13,750 nt of DNA, from NCBI GenBank assembly GCA_944376785.1, contig CALWDV010000025.1:1-13750 (forward strand). Direction: 5' to 3'. The position numbers were made by a program, and so were the translations under genes. Position 1 is the stretch's first letter. The number at the start of each line of letters is the position of its first letter. Positions 1-7,506 of this stretch are shown piece by piece. Below the pieces are notes generated by a model. The model had not been told where the DNA came from, searched no databases, and saw only the letters and a program-made list of their open reading frames with translations. The DNA comes from an uncultured Clostridia bacterium. Its GTDB lineage: Bacteria; Bacillota; Clostridia; Christensenellales; UBA1242.

Positions 1-287
1 CAATTAACTTTGCAAACATCATGCAAAAGCCCAATTATTGCAATGCTTTCTTCACTAATAACATTTGTGTAATTATCCCCAAATTCCAGTTTAATTAATT
101 GCTTAAATCTTTTGTAAGCATATAAACTATGTTCACACAACCCACCACTATATGCAGAATGAAACTTTGTGCTTGCAGGAGCAGTAAAGAAATCTGTTGT
201 TAGCAACCATTTTAAAAGTTCCTTACTTCCTTCACGTTTAATATTTTCTTCATATATTTTAATAAATTCATCTTTAAAATCATCCAT
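1..287 (-). CDS. HD-domain hydrolase, N-terminal part (cut by window edge)
   Basis: The reading frame runs from ATG at 287 off the left edge, giving the first 95 residues. An AAGGTG Shine-Dalgarno lies a few bases upstream of this ATG. Visible motifs are a TDFFTAPAST segment near residues 31-40, FHSAYSGGL at 42-50, EHS with His53, and LLHDV with the HD pair at His89-Asp90. This arrangement matches a family of small HD-superfamily proteins common in Firmicutes, which are metal-dependent phosphohydrolases in general; the substrate is unknown. The gene lies 30 bases behind the YwaF-like membrane gene on the same strand with no terminator between, so the two are probably co-transcribed. It is an alternative that only the fold, and not catalysis, is conserved, because the C-terminal metal ligand is outside the window. 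Confidence 0.8.
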   Translation of the reverse strand, partial: MDDFKDEFIKIYEENIKREGSKELLKWLLTTDFFTAPASTKFHSAYSGGLCEHSLYAYKRFKQLIKLEFGDNYTNVISEESIAIIGLLHDVCKVN

Positions 288-317
288 AGTTCACCTTAAC
301 ATTAATTAAATTTAATT

Positions 318-1091
318 TTACTTAGTGTTTTTATTAGAATTTGTTTCATTATTATTTATTTTTTTGTTTTTATTACATTTGAATTTTAACCAATTTATTA
401 ATTTAACAACACTCCACTCACATTTAGGCAATGTTAACATTTCATAAATTTGTAAAATTATTGTGTAAAGAATTATAAATAGTAAACCAACAAACCACCA
501 AGTTAAAAAGGTTCCCTCAATTAAAGGTTTGTTTAAATACATATTATTTGATTGTTTTAAAACTGAATTTCCAAATTCACCAATAACCACCATAAAAGCC
601 AAACCTATTGGTAACGATGCCCAGTTTTTAAAAAAGGGAATAAAATATTTTGTGAAAATACATAGTAAAAACAAAAACAACATTATTGTGTGATATAAAA
701 GTCCTGTGAAAGGATGAATATTGAAAATAGAATCAAAATACACTAAAAAATCTGGATATATAAAGGTTAACAAACCACCAATCATACCTGCAAACATTGC
801 ATATTGAAAAATTTTTCTATTTGGATTAAATAGTAAAACAACAATAGGTAAAATAAAGCCCATCATACTGCAATAGGTGTCAGGTAAAAAATCAATAAAA
901 TTAGCATTTCTTGATTTAGAAACAACCACTCTGTTAATTATAATCATAATTAATCCAATAACAGCAGTTATTTTAACAGCCCAAACAATTTTGTTTTGTG
1001 GCACAAATTTTTTTATTAAAAAAATTGATAATGCCATAATCACAATTAATACTAGCATATATATTAAATGCTCAATTCCAAAAACTTTCAT
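318..1091 (-). CDS. YwaF-like (TIGR02206-type) integral membrane protein
   Basis: This 257-aa protein is almost entirely hydrophobic, with about six to seven predicted membrane segments separated by short loops. It ends in a basic, Asn/Lys-rich cytoplasmic tail from about residue 230. The N-terminal FGIEHLIYMLVL, the conserved LPDTYCSMMGFILP stretch near 70-83 and the PFTGLLYHTIMLF stretch near 127-139 resemble the YwaF/TIGR02206 family of uncharacterised membrane proteins. That assignment rests on recalled motifs and layout. ATG at 1091 is preceded by AAGGAG with good spacing. It heads a likely two-gene unit with the HD-domain gene and is divergent from the GNAT gene. No catalytic motif is visible, and I propose no transport substrate. 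Confidence 0.65.
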   Translation of the reverse strand: MKVFGIEHLIYMLVLIVIMALSIFLIKKFVPQNKIVWAVKITAVIGLIMIIINRVVVSKSRNANFIDFLPDTYCSMMGFILPIVVLLFNPNRKIFQYAMFAGMIGGLLTFIYPDFLVYFDSIFNIHPFTGLLYHTIMLFLFLLCIFTKYFIPFFKNWASLPIGLAFMVVIGEFGNSVLKQSNNMYLNKPLIEGTFLTWWFVGLLFIILYTIILQIYEMLTLPKCEWSVVKLINWLKFKCNKNKKINNNETNSNKNTK

Positions 1092-1147
1092 AAACTCTCC
1101 TTAATACATTTATAATATCATAAAAAAAATTAAACATTAATTAAAAC

Positions 1148-1176
1148 TTGCAAATTTTTATTTTTTATATTATAAA
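1148..1176 (+). promoter_or_regulatory. Sigma-A-type promoter for the GNAT gene
   Basis: A -35 box TTGCAA (1148-1153) is followed after exactly 17 bases by TATAAA (1171-1176). Transcription would start near 1183, leaving a short leader to the ATG at 1211. TTGCAA is palindromic and could also be used on the divergent side, but I see no convincing -10 partner there. Confidence 0.5.
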
Positions 1177-1210
1177 ACTTTAAATAAAACAGATGTAAAA
1201 AGGATTTTTT

Positions 1211-1654
1211 ATGATTATTAAAAAAGTTGAAACCAAAGAAGAAATTGAAGAATTTAGAAAAATGGAATATGAAGTGTCGGTTTATTTTTTAGATTATGCA
1301 AGAAAATTAAACATTTATGACTATAAAGTTGAAAATTATTGTTATGCTAACACAAAAAAATATTTATCATCAAAGTACATAAAATTTATTGGCTATGACA
1401 ATAACAAAATAACCAGTATGATTATGGTTAAAAGAAAAAAATCTCATTACGATAATAAACCTGTAATTGAAATTATAGATTTATATGTTAAGCCAGAGTA
1501 CAGAAATAATGGTTATGGAAGTGAATTATTAAATTTTATTAAAGAAAAATTTAATTCAAGAATTGAACTTAGTTGTTATTATGACGCTCCTTCAAACAAT
1601 TTTTACAAAAAATTGGGATTTAAACCAGTTGAAGTTGTTTATTCAATTCAATAA
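1211..1654 (+). CDS. GNAT-family N-acetyltransferase
   Basis: The 147-aa protein has the usual length and shape of a single-domain GNAT enzyme, which transfers an acetyl group from acetyl-CoA to an amine. The strand before the cofactor loop is IIDLYVKPEY (88-97), and the CoA pyrophosphate-binding loop is R98-N-N-G101-Y-G103, matching the R/Q-x-x-G-x-G/A signature. The C-terminal SNNFYKKLGFKP (128-139) is the typical motif-B region in which a Tyr often serves as general acid. ATG at 1211 follows AAAAGGA with six-base spacing. It is a single-gene unit with its own promoter; the neighbouring membrane genes do not indicate the acceptor substrate, which remains unknown. Confidence 0.85.
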   Translation: MIIKKVETKEEIEEFRKMEYEVSVYFLDYARKLNIYDYKVENYCYANTKKYLSSKYIKFIGYDNNKITSMIMVKRKKSHYDNKPVIEIIDLYVKPEYRNNGYGSELLNFIKEKFNSRIELSCYYDAPSNNFYKKLGFKPVEVVYSIQ

Positions 1655-1706
1655 AAAATCAAATTTCAAACAAATTGTTTATAATTCATCAAATTATTAC
1701 TATTAT

Positions 1707-1735
1707 TTGACTTAATTATTTCAATTAAATAAAAT
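1707..1735 (+). promoter_or_regulatory. Near-consensus promoter of the DUF1538/P-II operon
   Basis: TTGACT (1707-1712, five of six consensus bases) is separated by 17 bases from TAAAAT (1730-1735, five of six). Transcription would begin near 1742, about 25 bases before the proposed TTG start. This is one of the best promoters in the window. Confidence 0.65.
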
Positions 1736-1766
1736 ACTAATGATATTTAATAAATAGGTGATTTTT

Positions 1767-3293
1767 TTGGCTAAAAACATTCTAAGTAAATTAAAAGAAA
1801 GTTTTATTTCAATATTTCCAATTGTTGCTATTGTTTTGGTTTTGGGATTAACTGTTTCCCCTCTTTCATCTTATGATATAATTAAATTCATTATTTCAGC
1901 AATTTTATTAATTGTTGGAATGTCTTTTTTTACTGTTGGAGCAGATTCTGCAATGTTCACAATGGGTTCAAGTGTTGGTGGAAATTTAAGCAAATCAAGA
2001 AAAATTGTTTCTTTTATTCTAATTAGTTTTTGTATTGGTTTTATTGTTACAATGGCAGAACCTGATTTGTCGGTTTTAGCTAGTCAAGTTATATCACTTA
2101 ACAAATGGCTTTTTATTTGCGTTGTTGCGTTAGGGTTTGGCATTTGTTTGGCTCTTTTTGTTTTAAGCATTATTTTTCAAATAAAAATTAAATATTTGTT
2201 AATTGCTTCATATTTAATTGTTTTTGTTTTAGCAATTTTTGTTCCAGAAGCATATTTACCAATTTCTGTTGATGCAGGTGCTGTAACAAATGGACCAATT
2301 TCTGTTCCCTTTGTTTTAGCGTTTGGTATGGGAATTAGTGCTGTAAGAAGTGGAAAACACAAAGAAGAAGATAATTTTGGACTTATTGCTCTAACCAGTG
2401 TTGGTCCTTTAATTACAACAATGTTAATGTGCATATTGGTTGGCAAAAACCCTGAAACATCACAAGCCATTATAACTGAAACTCAAACAGGAACTGCACT
2501 TCAAATGTTTAACGAATTTGGTGTGGAATTTTTAAGTAATATTTTAAATATTTTAGTTGTTTTAATTCCAATTATTATTTTCTTTTTTATTTATAATTAT
2601 TTCTTTTTAAAATATCCAAAAACACAAATTATTAAAATTATTATTGGTTTAGTTTATACATACCTTGGAATTGTTGTGTTTTTAACTGGAATAATGACAG
2701 GATTTTTACCTGTTGCAAGTGTTTTAGGTTTTAACATTGCAACATCAAATGTTAGTTGGCTTTTAATTCCAATTGCTGCATTAATTGGACTAACCACTTC
2801 ACTTGTTGAGCCAGCTGTTCATGTAACAAACAAAAAAGTTGAAGAAATGACACAAGGCAGAATTAGTAAAAAAGTTATGATGATTACAATTTGCATTGGC
2901 ACTTCAATTAGTTTAGTTATTTCCATTTTAAGAGTTTTGTTTAACATTAATTTTATTTATTTAATAATTCCAATTTATGCTGTTTGCATTATTTTAACTT
3001 TCTTCTGCCCTGCAATTTTCACATCTATCGCTTTTGATAGTGGTGGTGTTGCGTCTGGTGCAATGTCAACTGGTTTTGTATTACCATTTGTTATGGGAGT
3101 TGCACAAGCAAATGGTGTTGATATAATGTTTGGTGGGTTTGGAACAATTGCTTTCATTGCTGCAATGCCAATTTTTACAATTTTAATTTTGGGAGTTACT
3201 TACAACATAATTTACAAATTAAAAGCGCCAAAAGAAAAAAGAAAACGCAAAAAACCAGTGGAAATTATTGAGTTTGATTTAGGAGAAGAATAA
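1767..3293 (+). CDS. DUF1538 family membrane protein, duplicated
   Basis: The 508-aa polytopic membrane protein contains two related halves, each with the DUF1538 signature. In the first half the MAEPDLSVLASQV segment is followed by SVDAGAVTNGPISVPFVLAFGMG and FGLIALTSVGP. In the second half SLVEPAVHVTNKKVEEMTQG is followed by AFDSGGVASGAMSTGFVLPFVMG and GFGTIAFIAAMP. The paired acidic-Gly-rich repeats look like the re-entrant cores of an inverted-repeat transporter, but that is inference and the substrate is unknown. I chose TTG at 1767 because AGGTGA (1756-1761) sits five bases before it; the upstream in-frame GTG at 1758 lies inside that Shine-Dalgarno and has none of its own. The gene ends in a highly basic tail (KAPKEKRKRKKP) on what is probably the cytoplasmic side. 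Its TAA overlaps the next ATG by one base, so it is coupled to two P-II-like genes. Confidence 0.85.
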   Translation: MAKNILSKLKESFISIFPIVAIVLVLGLTVSPLSSYDIIKFIISAILLIVGMSFFTVGADSAMFTMGSSVGGNLSKSRKIVSFILISFCIGFIVTMAEPDLSVLASQVISLNKWLFICVVALGFGICLALFVLSIIFQIKIKYLLIASYLIVFVLAIFVPEAYLPISVDAGAVTNGPISVPFVLAFGMGISAVRSGKHKEEDNFGLIALTSVGPLITTMLMCILVGKNPETSQAIITETQTGTALQMFNEFGVEFLSNILNILVVLIPIIIFFFIYNYFFLKYPKTQIIKIIIGLVYTYLGIVVFLTGIMTGFLPVASVLGFNIATSNVSWLLIPIAALIGLTTSLVEPAVHVTNKKVEEMTQGRISKKVMMITICIGTSISLVISILRVLFNINFIYLIIPIYAVCIILTFFCPAIFTSIAFDSGGVASGAMSTGFVLPFVMGVAQANGVDIMFGGFGTIAFIAAMPIFTILILGVTYNIIYKLKAPKEKRKRKKPVEIIEFDLGEE

Positions 3294-3634
3294 TGAAAAG
3301 AAAAATTAAACCTCCATTTGAAATTTTGATTGCCATTGTTGACCATGGCAAAGGTGAAAAAGTTGTTAAACTTTTAGAAGACAACAACATTCCACTAACC
3401 TTGCAAATGCAAGGAAAAGGAACTGCTCAGTCAGAATTTGCAGATTTGTTTGGATTTGGAGTTGTTGAAAGAGATGTTATTGCTTGTTTTGTTGAAGAAA
3501 AAAGAAGCAAAGCAATGGTTGAACTTGTTTACACCGACTTAGAACTTAATGTTGAACACACAGGATTAGTGTTTACAATTCAACCAAGTGGTGCAACCAT
3601 GGATTTATTAAAAACATTAAAAGTTGAGGTGTAA
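3293..3634 (+). CDS. P-II-like (GlnB superfamily) regulator, divergent copy
   Basis: This 113-aa protein starts at an ATG overlapping the DUF1538 stop (TAATG), with AGGAG at 3281-3285. Its length and its pattern (strand FEILIAIVDHGKGEKVVKLLEDNNIPL, then QGKGTA near residues 40-46, strand DVIACFVEE, helix, and a final strand LVFTIQPSG) fit a ferredoxin-like P-II fold. It lacks a long T-loop and has no equivalent of the GlnB uridylylated Tyr. P-II proteins sense nucleotides and 2-oxoglutarate and often bind membrane transporters, as GlnK does with AmtB. Its position between the DUF1538 gene and a clearer P-II paralogue suggests that it senses a ligand for, or gates, that membrane protein. This is inference from context; the fold assignment itself is fairly secure. 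Confidence 0.7.
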   Translation: MKRKIKPPFEILIAIVDHGKGEKVVKLLEDNNIPLTLQMQGKGTAQSEFADLFGFGVVERDVIACFVEEKRSKAMVELVYTDLELNVEHTGLVFTIQPSGATMDLLKTLKVEV

Positions 3635-3635
3635 T

Positions 3636-4022
3636 ATGCCAAAAAAAATAAATTACGAAAAAGTGAAAGAAGTTAATAAAAGAATTGAAAAAAGAAAAAA
3701 TAAAGATTTTGACCTTATTGTTGTTATTGTAAATCGTGGATTTTCAGATTTTGTTGTTGATGCTGCCAGAGAAGCAGGAGCTTCTGGTGGAACAATAATT
3801 TTTGGAAGAGGAACAGGTGTTCACGAACAAAACTCAATTTTAGGAATTAAAATTCAACCAGAAAAAGAAATATTGTTAATTTTGGTTTACAGAAACAAAC
3901 GCAAAGAAATTATGAAAGCAATTTGTGAAAGAAGCAATTTAAACGAAGAAGGAAAAGGTTTGTGTTTTAGTATGCCTGTTAGCGACATTGCTGGAATAAA
4001 TCATTTACTTGCAAAAAAATAA
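3636..4022 (+). CDS. P-II family protein with charged N-terminal extension
   Basis: ATG at 3636 is preceded by GAGGTG with four-base spacing and follows the previous stop by one base; an in-frame TTG at 3624 overlaps that Shine-Dalgarno and is unlikely to be the start. The 128-aa product opens with about 24 lysine/glutamate-rich residues, then a recognisable P-II core. The core has DLIVVIVNRGFSDFVVDAA (26-44), AGASGGTIIFGRGTG (47-61), IQPEKEILLILV (73-84) and a B-loop-like EGKGLCFSMPV (105-115). The T-loop is short and lacks the GlnB Tyr51 region, so uridylylation control is not expected. It resembles the P-II group linked to DUF1538 transporters rather than classic nitrogen GlnB. With its neighbour it could form homotrimers or a mixed trimer at the membrane protein. 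Confidence 0.8.
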   Translation: MPKKINYEKVKEVNKRIEKRKNKDFDLIVVIVNRGFSDFVVDAAREAGASGGTIIFGRGTGVHEQNSILGIKIQPEKEILLILVYRNKRKEIMKAICERSNLNEEGKGLCFSMPVSDIAGINHLLAKK

Positions 4023-4050
4023 AAGTGAGATTATTCTCACTTTTTTTTAT
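4021..4050. terminator. Bidirectional intrinsic terminator
   Basis: GTGAGA (4025-4030) pairs with TCTCAC (4035-4040) around a TTAT loop, extended by A/T pairs, with a T run after it on the plus strand and an A-rich run before it that gives a T run on the minus strand. It lies between the convergent ends of the P-II operon and the LysM/GH18 gene and can serve both. Confidence 0.85.
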
Positions 4051-4058
4051 TATTAAAA

Positions 4059-5336
4059 TTAAACAACTTTTTTTACGTTATACAATCCGTTTAAAACCAA
4101 CCAATTTTGTGGAAAATATTGATTAATAGTCCAATAACTAACACCACCTAAATTAAATTCATCAACAAATTTTAATCTAGCATATGTGCTGTTTGCATCT
4201 TCGAACCAAACAACATGTTCTTGGTTTTGCCAATAATTAAAATATGGTGCTTGTTGAACATTATCAAACTTAATAAACGCCCCCTTTTCACCTGCTAAAT
4301 CAACAGCACCAACATTGGAAATTGATGAAGCTGCCGTTCCTTCAACATAAGGCAATTTCCAATCGTAGCCATAGTTTGGCATTCCCATTAAAATTTTTTT
4401 GCTTGGAATTGCAGTTACTGCATATTCCAAAACTTTTTTAACTTGGTTTGCAGGAGCAACAGCCATTGGTGGACCAAATGTGTAACCCCATTCATATGTC
4501 ATAATTATAACATGGTCTGCAATTTCTCCATGTGCAACATAGTCATGTGCTTCATATAAAAGTCCTTCTTGGTCTTCTGAAATTTTTGGTGCCACTGCTG
4601 TTGTTAAAATGTAGCCAAATGGCGAAATGGCTGTTTTTAAATTTTCTAAAAATTTATTATATGCTTCCCTATCTTCTAGAAATAAATATTCAAAATCAAC
4701 ATCAACACCATAATAATTTTTGTTTTGAATATTTGTTAAAACATTTTGAATTAGGTTTGCTTGTGCTGTTGGATTATTTAAAATTTCGTGTGCAAGTTCA
4801 CTTGAAAAAGATGCATTTTGTTCAATGTTTGTTATAACCATCATTGGCGCAACATTGTTATTTCTTGCCATTGTTATTAATCTTTCATCATTAGAAATAT
4901 CAACTAAATTTCCATCAGGTAAAACTTCGTAACTGAACACACTTAAATATGTTAAGTTAGGCAATGTTTTTTGTAACACTTCTTCGCTAATGTTTGGAAA
5001 GCAATATCCGTTAACTTCAATTGTTGTTTTATTTGTGTTTTCTAGTGGAATGTTAATAACACTTCCCACTGTTAAATTTAATGGATTAGTTATTTGTGGG
5101 TTTGCTTTTGTTAATGCCACCAAATCAACACCAAATTGGTTTGCAATTTTAAAAAGTGTGTCACCACTTTTTACAACATAGGTTTGATTGTTTGTTACAA
5201 TAACAATCGTTTGACCAACAACCAAATTATCAGGATTTTTCAGTTCGTTATCATCAATAATTTTTTGTGGTGAAACATTATACATTTGAGCTATCTTATA
5301 AATACTATCACCAGGTTTTACAACATAAATATTCAA
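4059..5336 (-). CDS. LysM-GH18 glycosidase, SleL/YaaH-type spore protein
   Basis: The 425-aa product has two N-terminal LysM peptidoglycan-binding modules (about 2-46, YVVKPGDSIYKIA, and about 52-97, YVVKSGDTLFKIA), then a glycoside hydrolase family 18 barrel from about 105 to the end. The catalytic signature is YYGVDVDFEY, with Asp212, Asp214 and the acid Glu216. The architecture and length match SleL/YaaH, N-acetylglucosaminidases that trim spore-cortex peptidoglycan during germination. There is no signal peptide, as in that family, whose members are deposited from the mother cell. I chose TTG at 5336 because AGAGGTGA lies just upstream; the earlier in-frame TTG at 5354 precedes that Shine-Dalgarno. 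The family suggests a spore-former or its descendant. A vegetative wall role is possible because non-sporulating relatives can carry similar proteins. Confidence 0.9.
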   Translation of the reverse strand: MNIYVVKPGDSIYKIAQMYNVSPQKIIDDNELKNPDNLVVGQTIVIVTNNQTYVVKSGDTLFKIANQFGVDLVALTKANPQITNPLNLTVGSVINIPLENTNKTTIEVNGYCFPNISEEVLQKTLPNLTYLSVFSYEVLPDGNLVDISNDERLITMARNNNVAPMMVITNIEQNASFSSELAHEILNNPTAQANLIQNVLTNIQNKNYYGVDVDFEYLFLEDREAYNKFLENLKTAISPFGYILTTAVAPKISEDQEGLLYEAHDYVAHGEIADHVIIMTYEWGYTFGPPMAVAPANQVKKVLEYAVTAIPSKKILMGMPNYGYDWKLPYVEGTAASSISNVGAVDLAGEKGAFIKFDNVQQAPYFNYWQNQEHVVWFEDANSTYARLKFVDEFNLGGVSYWTINQYFPQNWLVLNGLYNVKKVV

Positions 5337-5394
5337 CTTGTCACCTCTAAACAATTTTTATGTTGTTTTATATGATTTTTTTTAATTATTGGTT

Positions 5395-5426
5395 AAAAAA
5401 AACACCAATTTATTGGTGCTTTTTTA
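5395..5426 (-). terminator. Intrinsic terminator of the TtcA-like gene
   Basis: CACCAA (5403-5408) pairs with TTGGTG (5413-5418) around a four-base loop, flanked by A and T runs. Read on the minus strand, the hairpin begins right after the TAA of the TtcA-like gene and ends in about eight T residues. Confidence 0.8.
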
Positions 5427-6260
5427 TTCATCAATTTCCAAATTATCATAATCATCTAAAAAGCTAATTGTTTTGCCATCTTTTTTATACCCTAAAATGG
5501 TTTTTAAATTAACTGAACATAAACTTCTAAAAATGTTAATGTCAACATTTTCATTAATTGCACGTAAATTTGCAATTAAATTTTTTATTTCTTGCCTTTT
5601 GCCTGAAATTTTCCCAACAGCCAAACCTTCTGTGAACTTACAAGCACATTGCAAAAATTTTAGTTCATTAAAAGTTTGCCAGTGTTTAATGTCTGCCTCT
5701 TTAACATAATATAATGGTCTAATTAACTCCATTCCTTTATGATTGGTTGAATGAAGTTTTGGCATCATAGTTTTATATTCTGCGCCATAAAACATACTAA
5801 TTAAAACTGTTTCAATAACATCATCAAAATGATGCCCTAATGCAATTTTGTTACAACCTAATTCTTGTGCTTTTTTATATAGATATCCACGTCGCATTCT
5901 TGCACATAAATAACATGGTGAATCTGTTATTTCTGTTACAGCATTAAATATGTTTGTTTCAAAAATAACAGCATCAATTCCTAAAAGTTTTAAATTACTT
6001 TCAATAAGTTCTCTGTTTGGTTTTGCATACCCCGGGTCCATAACAATAAATTTTAAGCCAAAATCAAATTTACCGTGTTTTTTTAACTCTTGCATACATT
6101 TTGCAAGTAACATACTATCTTTTCCACCAGATATGCAAACAGCAATGTTATCGTTAGGTTTAATTAGTTCAAAATCAACAACAGCTCTAATAAATTTTTT
6201 CCAAATATTATTTCTATATTTTTTTATAATACTTCTTTCAATTTCTAATAATTTATCCAT
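5424..6260 (-). CDS. TtcA-family tRNA 2-thiocytidine-type PP-loop ATPase
   Basis: This 278-aa cytoplasmic enzyme carries the PP-loop SGGKDS (44-49) that adenylates the target base, the CxxC pair Cys116/Cys119 in PCYLCARMRRG, the GHHFDD motif (142-147) and a distal Cys205/Cys207 region. TtcA enzymes use three such cysteines to hold an iron-sulfur cluster while thiolating cytidine 32 of tRNA. The pattern makes tRNA thiolation the best call, although Firmicutes paralogues of this group are not all characterised. ATG at 6260 has no recognisable Shine-Dalgarno; a TATAAT lies only four bases upstream, so the message may be leaderless. The gene stands alone between two terminators. Confidence 0.8.
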   Translation of the reverse strand: MDKLLEIERSIIKKYRNNIWKKFIRAVVDFELIKPNDNIAVCISGGKDSMLLAKCMQELKKHGKFDFGLKFIVMDPGYAKPNRELIESNLKLLGIDAVIFETNIFNAVTEITDSPCYLCARMRRGYLYKKAQELGCNKIALGHHFDDVIETVLISMFYGAEYKTMMPKLHSTNHKGMELIRPLYYVKEADIKHWQTFNELKFLQCACKFTEGLAVGKISGKRQEIKNLIANLRAINENVDINIFRSLCSVNLKTILGYKKDGKTISFLDDYDNLEIDE

Positions 6261-6264
6261 ACAA

Positions 6265-6270
6265 ATTATA
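6265..6270 (-). promoter_or_regulatory. Consensus -10 box adjacent to the TtcA-like start
   Basis: TATAAT on the minus strand ends four bases before the ATG at 6260. No good -35 box is found at 16-18 bases. If used, transcription would begin at or within the first codon. In such an A/T-rich stretch a chance hexamer is also possible. Confidence 0.35.
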
Positions 6271-6295
6271 TTATCATAAAAAAATTATTTTTAAA

Positions 6296-6324
6296 AGAAA
6301 AAACCATTTAATAAAATGGTTTTA
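6296..6324 (-). terminator. Intrinsic terminator of the 206-aa hypothetical gene
   Basis: ACCATTT (6303-6309) pairs with AAATGGT (6314-6320) around a four-base loop, extended by A/T pairs. On the minus strand it directly follows the TAA of the 206-aa gene and leads into a T-rich stretch. Confidence 0.75.
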
Positions 6325-6945
6325 TTATTGTTCGCTATTTAAATTTACAATTCTGTTTATAAATTCTGTCATAAAATAATTACATTGTTTTTGCAGTTCT
6401 TCATTTATTTCACAAACATCAAATATTTTTGTTTTAACAACATTAAAAATTGGCATTTTTTTAGATTTCATATTAATATTTTCACCAATAAATTTAACAA
6501 ATTCATGAGCGAGTTCATCAAAACTATCTGTGTCGGCTTGTTTTAAATAAACATTTTTTAGATATGTTTCGCATAAAACTTTAATTCTTGAAGCTGTTTG
6601 AATTTTCCTTGCATTAACTGGATTAATAACATTATTTTCTTCATTAAAAGTTTGTGGTGTTAAATTATGAATATATTTAGTTATTGCATTGTAACATTTA
6701 AAAATTTCATCAATATCAAAAACTTGTTTTGCATAATCATTATCATAAACTAAATGTTCACCATTGAATGTAATCATTCCACGTTTTGCTTTGTATGTTT
6801 TAAAAAACACAAATTCTTGTTTAGAACAACTATTTAACATATTTGTTGCAATATCCATTTGTTGTTCGTAGTGTAAATTTTTTAATTGAGAATAAGAATA
6901 ATCTTCTCTTTTATAAACTTTTGCTTGGCCTTTTTTAGATGCCAT
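6325..6945 (-). CDS. Hypothetical protein, 206 aa, unrecognised
   Basis: I do not recognise this protein. It is soluble, with a basic N-terminus (MASKKGQAKVYKRED) and mostly helical composition, and it has no signal peptide, membrane segment or familiar catalytic motif. A weak pattern of alternating charged and aromatic residues continues to the end, with cysteines at scattered positions (NSCSK near 40-44, VLCE, DVCE, KQCNY). The start is ATG at 6943-6945, because GGAGG (6951-6955) lies five bases upstream; the ATG at 6957 overlaps that Shine-Dalgarno. It is monocistronic, with an extended near-consensus promoter and its own terminator, so it is a real and probably well-expressed gene. No neighbour suggests a job for it. 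Confidence 0.75.
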   Translation of the reverse strand: MASKKGQAKVYKREDYSYSQLKNLHYEQQMDIATNMLNSCSKQEFVFFKTYKAKRGMITFNGEHLVYDNDYAKQVFDIDEIFKCYNAITKYIHNLTPQTFNEENNVINPVNARKIQTASRIKVLCETYLKNVYLKQADTDSFDELAHEFVKFIGENINMKSKKMPIFNVVKTKIFDVCEINEELQKQCNYFMTEFINRIVNLNSEQ

Positions 6946-6984
6946 AAATTCCTCCATGTTAAGTAAAAACTTAAAAACATTAAT

Positions 6985-7013
6985 ATTATAGCAAATTTAA
7001 CCCAAAATTTCAA
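6985..7013 (-). promoter_or_regulatory. Strong promoter of the 206-aa hypothetical gene
   Basis: On the minus strand TTGAAA (7008-7013) is followed after 17 bases by a perfect TATAAT (6985-6990), preceded by TGC, which makes an extended -10. Transcription would start near 6978, giving a leader of about 33 bases. Confidence 0.75.
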
Positions 7014-7030
7014 TACCCAACCTTTAAAAA

Positions 7031-7060
7031 CAAAAAAAAGTAAGCTAAAACGCTTACTTT
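7031..7060 (-). terminator. Intrinsic terminator of the AcnX operon
   Basis: AAAGTAAGC (7037-7045) pairs perfectly with GCTTACTTT (7052-7060) around a six-base loop. On the minus strand the stem starts at the last base of the small-subunit TAA and is followed by eight T residues. Confidence 0.9.
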
Positions 7061-7506
7061 TATCTTATTACAATAACTGTGCCATCTTCTTTAATTTCAA
7101 TTTTATCGCCTGTTTTAACATAGTTTAAAAATTCTTCACCAAGCTTGTCAATGGCAATTATTTTGCTATTTTCCCAATTTCTTGCAAGAATTATTCCTGA
7201 ACAAGCCAAAGAATCAATTTCCTCTGAAAACAACATTGCAGAAGGGTTAATGCCCATTGAACAAATTGTTTGAATAACAAGCCCACCAGTTGTTGATCCA
7301 ATGGTTTTTGGTAAACATAAAATTTTGCCTGTTAAATTTAATTTATATATGTCAGGATTGTTTTGATCTGAACTAAAAACTTGTTTTGCATTTTTTAAAG
7401 CACTTTTTTGAAATGTTGCAAGTGTGTTAACTCCTTGATGTGAAACAACAGCTTCACCAATTAAGTTTCCACCACCAACAACTCTACCAACAAATTTCTT
7501 TTCCAT
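7060..7506 (-). CDS. Aconitase X small (swivel) subunit, DUF126
   Basis: The 148-aa product matches the AcnX swivel domain. It begins with the FVGRVVGGGNLIGEAVVS strand-rich region, then LTGKILCLPKTIGSTTGG with the GSTTGG active-site loop at 70-75, LFSEEIDSLACSGIILARNW and a C-terminal small beta domain. In the family this domain closes over the Fe-S-containing large subunit and supplies a catalytic Ser, here probably Ser71. ATG at 7506 overlaps the large-subunit stop (TAATG), and an AAAGGAGG ribosome site lies inside the upstream gene, so equal synthesis of the two subunits is likely. In some bacteria the two domains are fused; here they are separate chains. Confidence 0.9.
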   Translation of the reverse strand: MEKKFVGRVVGGGNLIGEAVVSHQGVNTLATFQKSALKNAKQVFSSDQNNPDIYKLNLTGKILCLPKTIGSTTGGLVIQTICSMGINPSAMLFSEEIDSLACSGIILARNWENSKIIAIDKLGEEFLNYVKTGDKIEIKEDGTVIVIR

